Shown: piece after piece, positions 57,201-64,000 of the stretch
Layout of the letters: each line of letters opens with the position of its first letter
Position numbering within the stretch: the first letter of the stretch is position 1
Origin: Dokdonella_A sp963834755
GTDB taxonomy: Bacteria > Pseudomonadota > Gammaproteobacteria > Xanthomonadales > Rhodanobacteraceae
Assembly (NCBI GenBank): GCA_963834755.1
Contig: CAWICQ010000012.1
Span: 496,001 to 560,000 of the forward strand
Reading direction: 5' to 3'
Length of the DNA: 64,000 nt
The notes under the pieces: generated by a model
Databases searched by the model: none
What the model was told of the DNA's origin: nothing
Seen by the model: the letters and a program-made list of their open reading frames with translations, nothing else
Position numbers and translations under genes: made by a program

Positions 57201-60200
57201 ATGACCCACGATGCCGCGGTGCAGACGCCTGCCATGTCGTCAGGCGCGGCCACGCTGACCGGCCTTACCGCCAGCAGCGAGCTGCACCCGGGCGATCTGC
57301 TCGGCGGCCGCTTCCGTATCGTTTCACTGCTCGGCATCGGCGGCATGGGCGTCGTCTATCGCGCCCGCGATCTTTCACTCGATATCGATGTTGCCATCAA
57401 GCTGCTGCGCCCGGAGCTCGCGCGCCGGCCCGGCGCTTTCGAGCGGTTCCGCACCGAGCTCCTGCTCGCGCGCCAGGTTTCGAGCCCACACGTCGTGCGC
57501 ATTCACGACATCGCCGAGCACGACGGCCGCTGGTTCATCAGCATGGATTTCATCGACGGCGAGTCGCTCGAAGGCTACCGCGACCGCGTCGGCAAGATTC
57601 CGCTGGACGGCGCGCTGGCGATCACGCGCGGACTCTTCGATGGACTTTCTGCGGCACACCAGCGCGGCGTGATCCATCGCGATCTGAAACCTGCGAACGT
57701 GCTGCTCGATCGAAACGGCCACGCCTTCATCACCGACTTCGGCGTCGCGCGCAGCCTCGGCGCGACCGGCGTCACGCAAAGCGGCATCATCGTCGGCACG
57801 CCGGAATACCTCTCGCCGGAGCAGGCGCGCGGCGAGACGGCCGATGCCCGCAGCGATCTCTACACGGCCGGCCTGATCCTGTACGAGATGCTGACCGGCG
57901 CATTGCCGTTCGCCGGCGGCACGCCCGCGGAAACGGTGATTCAGCGCATCGTGCGCGCACCGCCGTCGCTGGCGCGCGCCCGCCCGGACCTGCCGCGCTG
58001 GCTGCACGCATTCAGCGATCGGCTGCTCAAGATCCAGCCGGTACATCGTTTCGCCAGCGCGAAAGATGCGCTGCGCGCGCTCGATACCAAGCGTGTTCCG
58101 CGTCCGCCGCTGAACCGCCGCGCGATCTTCGTCGCCACGCTGGCGATCGTCGCGATCGGCAGCGGCGCAGCCTACGTGTGGCGTCATCCGTTGCCGCTGC
58201 GCCAGTTGATTGCGCCAGTGATACCCGCGACGCCGCGCGTGGCAGTGATGCCGTTCTCCGCACCGGATGGCGATGCGGAACTCGGTGCGCTCGCACGCGC
58301 GCTCGAAGCGCACGTGCACGAATGGTTGCGCACCGATCCGAAGCTTGCCGTCGTCTCGCGCGAACGCGTGCACGACGCGATCGCACGCACCGCGCCCGAC
58401 GCGAGCGGCGATGCCCTGGCCAAGCTGATGCCGAACGTGGTCAGCGCCGCGGGTGCGACGCGTTCGCTCATCGGCAATCTCAAGCACGACGGAAACGGCA
58501 TCGAGCTCGATCTCGTTTGGACGAATGCCGACGGCGACGGAACGCCGCGAATCGTCGCCGCAAAAGGTGCAGATGCAGCGGCCATTTTTGCGTCGTACAC
58601 GAAAACTTTCGCCGACGCGTTAGGCGACGAAGGCGTGCGTGTCGGAGCGCCGCCGCCGATTGCGCCGTCGGCGCTCGCTGCGTTCGGCCGCGGTCTCGTC
58701 GCGCTCGATCAACATCGACCGGAACAAGCGGCCACCGAACTTGCCGCGATCGCCGCAACGCCGCCGCCGAGCGCGCTCGTCGCGCTGAATCTGCTCGATG
58801 CAGAGGAGCAGGCGCATCAGGATCTGCCGGCGCAGAACACACGCGCCGCCGCGCTGAAAACCTTTGCGCAGGATCAGAGTCCCGCGGCGCGCACGTTGCG
58901 CGCGCGTGCCGAATCCACGTCGAGCGACAGTCCGCGCGGAGCCGCCGAGCTGGCGCACGCGATCAAGGATTTTCCGCACGATCCCGAACTCGTGCTGCAG
59001 AACGCGAAGGCGCTCGAAGCGCAAGGCGAGGGCGCGCAGGCGATTGCGTTGCTCAAGGACTTCGTCAAGTCCGATGATCAGGATGCGCGCGCGTGGTTTC
59101 TGCTCGGACGCGCATCGATCCTGCAAGGCGAGGTGCAGCAGGCGGTCGAGGATTACCTCGTTCGCGCGCTCGTTTTGAACAGCCGCGCCGGCGACCTTGC
59201 CGCGGAGGCGGAAACGCGCAACGCGCAAGGCTATGGTTTCGAGCGGCTCGGTCAGCTCGACTACGCAATCGAGCAATACACGCGAGCGGCCGCTATCCGC
59301 GAAAAAATAGATGACAAGCACGGCTTGGTCCAATCGCTGAGCAATCTGGCGATCGCGCAGGCGGTCAAAGGCGATCGTGACGGCGCGAAGGCGAATCTCG
59401 AAAAGGTCAAGCAGCTGCTCGAAGGCATGGGTGATCGCGCGAGCCTCGCCGATCTCTACAACAACCGCGGCGTGGTCGCCGAAGAGCAGAGCGATTACAA
59501 GGAAGCGCTGGCGTTGTACCGCGAAGCGTTGGCGATCCGGCAACAGCTCGACGAGCCTGCCAAATTGGCGGAGAGCCTCAACAACGTCGGCTTCGCGTCG
59601 TACCAGCTCGGCCGGTTCGACGACGCATTCGCGTTCTGGCAGCAGGCGCTCGCATTGTATCGGCAGCTCGACGACAGCAACCGCGAAATCGGCATCGCGC
59701 AGGATCTCGGCTTGCTCGACATCGCACGCGGACACTTCGCCGCCGCGCGGGAACGCATGGAGAGCTCTCTCGCTACCGCGGAAAGCAAGCAGCTCGTTGA
59801 AGAAGCCGCCGTCTCGCATACGAACTTGAGCGAGCTTGCGTTGCTCGAGGGTTCGTTCGCGGACGCATCAACGCACGTCGCGCGCGCGCAAGAAGCATTC
59901 AATCGGCGTTCCGATCGTCGCGGGCAGATCGAGACGAATCTGATCAAGGCCAGGATTGCGCTCGCGACGGGCGACCTCTCTGCGATCGACGCAGCGCTGG
60001 CGGCGATACCGGCCGACGCAGAAATTTCCAACGAGCAGCGAGCGGCGTTTCTTCTCGCCGGCGCACGGCGCGCGTATCTCGGCGGCGATCGTGCGGCGGG
60101 CGCATCGAAGCTCGAAGAAGCGAGCAAGATTGCCGCGGAATCGCATCTCGGCGTTCTCGACTTCCGCATCCGCATCGAGCGCGCGCGACAGGCGATCGCG

Positions 60201-60584
60201 GCGGGCGAGACGGCTCAAGCGAACGCGCTGTTGAGCGCATTGCACGCCGAGACCACGTTGCTCGGCCAGGTTCCGCTGCGCCTCGAACTGCTGGAACTCG
60301 AAACCGCGTCCGCATTGCGTGCAGGGAAAAGGAGTGACGCGGCCAACGACTATCGCCAGACACTGCCGCTGCTCAAGGACACCGGACGCTACGCCTACGC
60401 AACGACTCTGCACGAGCTTGGCGCGCGAGCGTTGCCGCCCGGCGGCGCGGACGCTTCGGCGGCGAAGGCCGCCGCGGCATCAGTGCGCGCGCAACTTCTG
60501 GCGGACGCGCCGCCGCCAGCGAAGTCGACGCTCGAGAAGCAGCTCGACCTGCGCTTGAAACAGGATCTCGGCGATGCGCAGTGA
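57201..60584 (+). CDS. Ser/Thr protein kinase with membrane helix and TPR repeats
   Basis: The 1127-residue product has a eukaryotic-like kinase at residues 30-300: glycine loop GIGGMG (45-50), K67, E86, HRDLKPAN with D161 and DFG with D179, and an activation segment ending GTPEYLSPEQ. A single membrane helix follows (about 308-328). The next part (RVAVMPFSAPDGDAELGALA) resembles the TolB-like domain often found in such proteins. The rest holds many TPR repeats (about 600-1100). ATG 57201 is the first start before homology; the frame opens earlier. It overlaps the histidine kinase gene by 11 bases. Confidence 0.92.
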   Translation: MTHDAAVQTPAMSSGAATLTGLTASSELHPGDLLGGRFRIVSLLGIGGMGVVYRARDLSLDIDVAIKLLRPELARRPGAFERFRTELLLARQVSSPHVVRIHDIAEHDGRWFISMDFIDGESLEGYRDRVGKIPLDGALAITRGLFDGLSAAHQRGVIHRDLKPANVLLDRNGHAFITDFGVARSLGATGVTQSGIIVGTPEYLSPEQARGETADARSDLYTAGLILYEMLTGALPFAGGTPAETVIQRIVRAPPSLARARPDLPRWLHAFSDRLLKIQPVHRFASAKDALRALDTKRVPRPPLNRRAIFVATLAIVAIGSGAAYVWRHPLPLRQLIAPVIPATPRVAVMPFSAPDGDAELGALARALEAHVHEWLRTDPKLAVVSRERVHDAIARTAPDASGDALAKLMPNVVSAAGATRSLIGNLKHDGNGIELDLVWTNADGDGTPRIVAAKGADAAAIFASYTKTFADALGDEGVRVGAPPPIAPSALAAFGRGLVALDQHRPEQAATELAAIAATPPPSALVALNLLDAEEQAHQDLPAQNTRAAALKTFAQDQSPAARTLRARAESTSSDSPRGAAELAHAIKDFPHDPELVLQNAKALEAQGEGAQAIALLKDFVKSDDQDARAWFLLGRASILQGEVQQAVEDYLVRALVLNSRAGDLAAEAETRNAQGYGFERLGQLDYAIEQYTRAAAIREKIDDKHGLVQSLSNLAIAQAVKGDRDGAKANLEKVKQLLEGMGDRASLADLYNNRGVVAEEQSDYKEALALYREALAIRQQLDEPAKLAESLNNVGFASYQLGRFDDAFAFWQQALALYRQLDDSNREIGIAQDLGLLDIARGHFAAARERMESSLATAESKQLVEEAAVSHTNLSELALLEGSFADASTHVARAQEAFNRRSDRRGQIETNLIKARIALATGDLSAIDAALAAIPADAEISNEQRAAFLLAGARRAYLGGDRAAGASKLEEASKIAAESHLGVLDFRIRIERARQAIAAGETAQANALLSALHAETTLLGQVPLRLELLELETASALRAGKRSDAANDYRQTLPLLKDTGRYAYATTLHELGARALPPGGADASAAKAAAASVRAQLLADAPPPAKSTLEKQLDLRLKQDLGDAQ

Positions 60585-61356
60585 GTCGAAGGATCGCGCG
60601 AACCTCGAACGCAAACTCGATGGCGTTCTGCAGCAGCAGCGCGAGTTGATCGACCGCCTGCAGCAGGGCCAGAATTATTTTCAGCACCTCGCGCGCTCGG
60701 TCTGGCGCGTGCAGGAGGACGAGCGCCGGCGGCTTGCGCGCGAGCTTCACGACGGTGTCGGTCACAGCCTGACGGCGTTGATTCATCTCGTCGCGCAGGC
60801 ATCCGCTGCGCTGGTCGAGCGGCCGGACGAAGCGCGCGAGCGGCTCGATCGCGCGCGCGCGGTTGCACAAACGACACTGCAGGAAACGCGCGCTCTGTCG
60901 CGACTGCTGCGCCCGCAGATCCTCGATGATCTCGGGCTCGAAGCGGCGTTGCGCTGGCTCGCGCGCTCGTTTCACGACGATCATCGCTTGGCGGTGAGCC
61001 TCGATTTCGATCAGCCGTTCCCGATCGTCAATGACGACCTTGCGACGCTGGTGTTCCGCGTCACGCAGGAGTCGTTGTCGAACATCGCGAAGCACGCGCA
61101 GGCGAATACGGTGGAAATCGCGCTGCATCAACGCGCTTCTTTTCTCACGTTGTCGATTCGCGACGATGGATGCGGCTGCGATGCGGAGAAAGCGCTTGGC
61201 GCCGGGAGTGAAGGCCAGAGCAGCGGCCTCGGCGGAATGCGCGATCGCGTGCGCTTGTTCGGTGGCGCGCTGCGCCTCGATTCGCAGATCGATGCGGGAT
61301 GCAGCGTATCCGCGCAATTTCCGCTCGCGGTTGCGGCGGCAGGAATCTCCGGATGA
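60574..61356 (+). CDS. Sensor histidine kinase (NarL-partner type)
   Basis: The 260-residue cytoplasmic kinase has an N-terminal coiled coil, a HisKA_3 dimerisation domain with RRLARELHDGVGHSL (H59 the phosphorylated residue), and a HATPase with RDDGCG and GLGGMRDR. No sensory or membrane domain is present, so the input must come from partners. Start and stop codons overlap both neighbours, giving tight coupling with the Ser/Thr kinase and the regulator. Confidence 0.93.
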   Translation: MRSESKDRANLERKLDGVLQQQRELIDRLQQGQNYFQHLARSVWRVQEDERRRLARELHDGVGHSLTALIHLVAQASAALVERPDEARERLDRARAVAQTTLQETRALSRLLRPQILDDLGLEAALRWLARSFHDDHRLAVSLDFDQPFPIVNDDLATLVFRVTQESLSNIAKHAQANTVEIALHQRASFLTLSIRDDGCGCDAEKALGAGSEGQSSGLGGMRDRVRLFGGALRLDSQIDAGCSVSAQFPLAVAAAGISG

Positions 61357-61991
61357 TCCGCATCCTGATCGCGGACGACCACACGGTGTTGCGCGAAGCG
61401 CTGGTAACGACGCTACGCACCAGCGGTGACTGCATCGTCGTCGCCGAGGCCGGCGACGGCATCGGTGCGATCGAGCAGGCGCACGCGGTGAAACCCGACA
61501 TCGCGGTTGTCGATATCTCGATGCCGCGCCTCAATGGCATCGAGGTGGTTCGGCGCATGACGACCGAGCTTCCGCGCATGCGCGTCCTCGTGTTGACGAT
61601 GCATGAGGAGGAAGAGTACGTGCTGCAGGTCGTGCGTGCCGGCGCTTCGGGTTACCTGATCAAGCACGCGGCAACCGCGGAGCTTCTCGAGGCGATTCGC
61701 ACGGTCGCCGGCGGCGGTGTGTATTTCGGACCATACGCGACGCGCGTGCTGGCCGAACAGCTGCAGCAGCAGCAGAAGATGCCGGCGGATCCTTATGGCG
61801 CACTTTCGGCGCGAGAGCGCGAAGTGCTGCACCTCGTCGTCGACGGTCTGACCATCAAGGAGATCGCGCAGCGGCTCGAGATCAGCACGAAAACGGCCGA
61901 GAACCATCGCGGCCGTGTGCTTACGAAGCTCGGCGTGCGCAACAGCGCCGAGCTGGTGCGATATGCGATGCGCAAGCACCTGGTCGATTGA
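61353..61991 (+). CDS. NarL/FixJ-family response regulator
   Basis: The 212-residue regulator has a receiver domain (phospho-acceptor D54 in AVVDISMPRLNG, conserved K in GYLIKHA) and a LuxR-type HTH (LSAREREVLHLVVDGLTIKE, then IAQRLEISTKTAENHRGRVL). ATG 61353 overlaps the kinase stop as ATGA. It is the likely DNA-binding output of the operon; its sites are not visible in the window. Confidence 0.95.
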   Translation: MIRILIADDHTVLREALVTTLRTSGDCIVVAEAGDGIGAIEQAHAVKPDIAVVDISMPRLNGIEVVRRMTTELPRMRVLVLTMHEEEEYVLQVVRAGASGYLIKHAATAELLEAIRTVAGGGVYFGPYATRVLAEQLQQQQKMPADPYGALSAREREVLHLVVDGLTIKEIAQRLEISTKTAENHRGRVLTKLGVRNSAELVRYAMRKHLVD

Positions 61992-62055
61992 TGCGGTATC
62001 GCGGCACGCACAGCGGGCGATGGCATCGATCGCTGAGCTTGGCTAGGCTACACGC

Positions 62056-62448
62056 ATGAGCCAGATTTCCGTCCCCGTCGCCTACGGCGAACTGATCGAC
62101 AAGATCACGATTCTCGAGATCAAATCCGCGCGCATGCGCGACGCGGCCAAGCTGGCCAACGTGCGTGTCGAGCTCGACCTTCTGAACGAGACCTGGTATG
62201 CCGACCCGGCCTCGCGCATCGACATCGCCGCCGAGCGCGCGACGCTGCGCGGCGTCAACGAGGCGTTGTGGGACATCGAGGACGACATTCGGCGCAAGGA
62301 AAAGGCAAAAGCATTCGATAGCGAATTCATCGAGCTCGCGCGCGCCGTATACATCCGTAACGACGAGCGCGCGGCACTCAAGCGTGCGATCAACGTGAAA
62401 CTGGGTTCGACGCTGGTTGAAGAGAAGTCGTATCAGGACTACCGCTAA
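62056..62448 (+). CDS. DUF6165 family protein
   Basis: The 130-residue soluble protein begins ISVPVAYGELIDKITILEIK, the hallmark of DUF6165. Function is not established; members are often found in LPS or sugar clusters, and a heptosyltransferase gene lies 0.7 kb away. Start is ATG 62056. It is on the opposite strand to the heptosyltransferase. Confidence 0.82.
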   Translation: MSQISVPVAYGELIDKITILEIKSARMRDAAKLANVRVELDLLNETWYADPASRIDIAAERATLRGVNEALWDIEDDIRRKEKAKAFDSEFIELARAVYIRNDERAALKRAINVKLGSTLVEEKSYQDYR

Positions 62449-62505
62449 GGTCCGAATGGATCCGCCAACGTTGGGCGAGACGGATCGCCGGAAGCACGGG
62501 AGGCT

Positions 62506-63057
62506 ATGACAAAGCAACTCCTCTTCATCCAAGGCGGCGGCGAAGGCGCCCATGACCAATGGGACAATAAGCTCGTGGCGAGCTTGGCGGACAAACTCGG
62601 CCCCTCATACGAGATCAGCTATCCCCGCATGCCAAATGAAGGCGATCCTTCGTACGCGGCGTGGAGAGCCGCGATTGCGAAGGCGATCGCCGGACTGTCG
62701 GAAAATCCGGTCCTGGTGGGGCATTCCGTCGGGGCGACAATTCTCGTCAATGCGCTCGCCGAAGGCCCGATTCAGAAGAAGCTTGCGGGCATTTTTCTTA
62801 TGGCGACGCCGTTTGTTGGTCCTGGTGGCTGGCCGAGCGAGGACATCAAGCCGGCGCGCAATCTTGGCGCGCGATTGCCGGAGAACACGCCGATCTATTT
62901 CTATCACGGGAGCAAGGACGAGGCGGTTCCCATCGGTCACGTCGAGCTTTACAAGCAAGCCATTGCGCATGCGCACGTACGCAGACTCTTCGGGCGCGAC
63001 CACCAATTAAACAACGATTTGTCGGAAGTCGCCGCCGGGATTCTCGAGCTGGCATAA
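62506..63057 (+). CDS. RBBP9/YdeN-type alpha/beta hydrolase
   Basis: The 183-residue serine hydrolase has the nucleophile elbow GHSVGAT (serine near residue 76), IYFYHGSKDEAVPIGH with the acid residue, and a late histidine in FGRDHQLNNDL. N-terminus QLLFIQGGGEG is typical for this group. GGGAGG precedes ATG 62506. Substrates of the family are mostly unknown. It is a single gene. Confidence 0.88.
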   Translation: MTKQLLFIQGGGEGAHDQWDNKLVASLADKLGPSYEISYPRMPNEGDPSYAAWRAAIAKAIAGLSENPVLVGHSVGATILVNALAEGPIQKKLAGIFLMATPFVGPGGWPSEDIKPARNLGARLPENTPIYFYHGSKDEAVPIGHVELYKQAIAHAHVRRLFGRDHQLNNDLSEVAAGILELA

Positions 63058-63108
63058 GGCAGCGGCGTCCTGACCTGGAATCCTGCGCATCCGAAGGATT
63101 GCTGCCAC

Positions 63109-64000
63109 TCAGGCCGCGAGACCGCTCGGTCGCGCGGCGACGAACGCCTCCAGGCGCTCGATCGCATCGTCGACCTCGACGAGGTCCATCACGTCGCGAT
63201 ACTCGAGCTTGGCGCCCCAAGGCAACGCGTCGGCAGGTTTGCGGCGGAACTTGCGTGCGGCCGCATCGTAGCGGTCGACGCACCAGCGGCGATCGGAATA
63301 CGGGCCCGAGCGGGCCGGATTGCTCGCCGCATGCAGGCCGAGCACGGGCGTTCCGACTGCATTGGCCATATGCATCGGCCCCGAATCGGGACACAGCACG
63401 AGCGTCGCGCGCGAAAGGAGGGCGAGCAATTGCTTCAGCGTATCCTTGCCGATCAGATCGAGCGGGCGCGAGTGCATGTGCGCGAGGATCGCGTCGCCGA
63501 ATTCGCGTTCGAACGCATCGGGACCGCCGCATAGCACGACCTGCCAGCCGTGTTTCAACGCGGCGTGATCCATCACCGCGGCGTAACGTTCGGGTCGCCA
63601 GTTGCGCTTGCGGTGACTGGAGACGGGACTCACCAGCAGCGTTGGTACGCCATCCGGAATGTATCGCGACGCGAACACGCGCGCGTCGTCCGGAATCGGA
63701 ATGTTCCAGCGCACGTCGGTCTGACGCAGGCCGAGCGGCTCGAGGAAGCTCGCCATCGCATCCAGCACATGCTCGCCCGTGCGCGCCGGAATTCGGCAAT
63801 TGACGAAAAATCCGTGCAAGTCCTTCGAGCGGGCGCGGTCATAGCCGATACGCAACGGCGCATTCACGGTCCGGCTGAGCAGGTTCGCGCGCAACGCGAC
63901 CTGCATGTGCAAGAGCGCATCGAAGCGACGTCCGGCGAGTTGTTCGCGCACGGCCCGGTACGCGCCGCGGCCGTCGCGCTTGTCGTAAACGATGAATTCG
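63109..64000 (-). CDS. Glycosyltransferase family 9 (heptosyltransferase), partial
   Basis: The gene enters from the right edge and its N-terminus is outside the window. The visible 296 residues show RRFDALLHMQVALRANLLS, the nucleotide-sugar site region LLVSPVSSHRKRNWRPERYA, and CPDSGPMHMANAVGTPVLGL, typical of ADP-heptose:LPS heptosyltransferases (RfaF/RfaC type). It should act in inner-core LPS synthesis at the inner membrane. The frame stays open to base 64000; the internal GTG at 63951 is not the start. Confidence 0.88.
   Translation of the reverse strand, partial: EFIVYDKRDGRGAYRAVREQLAGRRFDALLHMQVALRANLLSRTVNAPLRIGYDRARSKDLHGFFVNCRIPARTGEHVLDAMASFLEPLGLRQTDVRWNIPIPDDARVFASRYIPDGVPTLLVSPVSSHRKRNWRPERYAAVMDHAALKHGWQVVLCGGPDAFEREFGDAILAHMHSRPLDLIGKDTLKQLLALLSRATLVLCPDSGPMHMANAVGTPVLGLHAASNPARSGPYSDRRWCVDRYDAAARKFRRKPADALPWGAKLEYRDVMDLVEVDDAIERLEAFVAARPSGLAA

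Overview
This is a GC-rich chromosomal window from a gammaproteobacterium, most likely of the Xanthomonadales/Lysobacterales and possibly near Rhodanobacteraceae such as Dokdonella; the genus is inferred. The evidence is an rpf (DSF quorum-sensing) cluster, xanthomonad-type intergenic repeats, the gammaproteobacterial core order nudJ-mnmA-hflD and clpS-clpA-infA-aat-trxB-ftsK-lolA-rarA-serS, and secreted proteins ending in an IFxxGFD tail.

Layout. 1-4.5 kb: the rpf locus (end of rpfC, rpfF, a PilZ gene, rpfB/fadD), then a small lipoprotein. 5.2-8 kb: aconitase with a one-base frameshift. 8-9 kb: about 1 kb without genes that holds a ~600-bp imperfect palindrome and REP-like repeats. 9-31 kb: conserved core genes for tRNA modification, N-degron proteolysis, translation, redox, chromosome segregation, lipoprotein export and replication maintenance, with beta-helix, alanine dehydrogenase, MFS and membrane genes between them. 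31-35 kb: metallothionein, amino-acid permease, a DksA/TraR zinc finger, a CPBP protease, a small acidic protein and tRNA-Ala(CGC). 35-42.6 kb: thrB-thrC, RNase D, a TPR/formylglycine-type protein, an M48 protease and a fructosamine kinase.

42.6-49.3 kb is the most unusual part. A complete tRNA-Ser(CGA) with its own promoter and terminator is followed by two degenerate copies of its 3' half. Each is joined to a ~280-bp downstream module and followed by cargo genes of mixed type (methyltransferase, DUF6869, hydrolase remnant, GNAT, secreted repeat protein). A fourth copy of the module at 49.0 kb starts at the last bases of the tRNA and repeats 35 bp perfectly. This looks like a small accretion island with no integrase left. 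Helically phased TTCCCTGTT repeats lie just inside its distal end.

49.3-56.2 kb is accessory: a Kelch protein, two VOC proteins, DUF3237, a secreted GH47 mannosidase, an orphan ThsB-like TIR protein and a secreted unknown. 56.2-62 kb is a signalling operon: FHA-GAF protein, Ser/Thr kinase with TPRs, sensor histidine kinase and NarL-type regulator. The window closes with DUF6165, an RBBP9-type hydrolase and a partial heptosyltransferase, suggesting an LPS locus beyond the edge.

Four conserved genes (acnA, thrC, rnd, fructosamine kinase) each carry exactly one extra base. This points to consensus errors in the assembly more than to real gene loss, and should be settled before anyone infers auxotrophy or pseudogenes.
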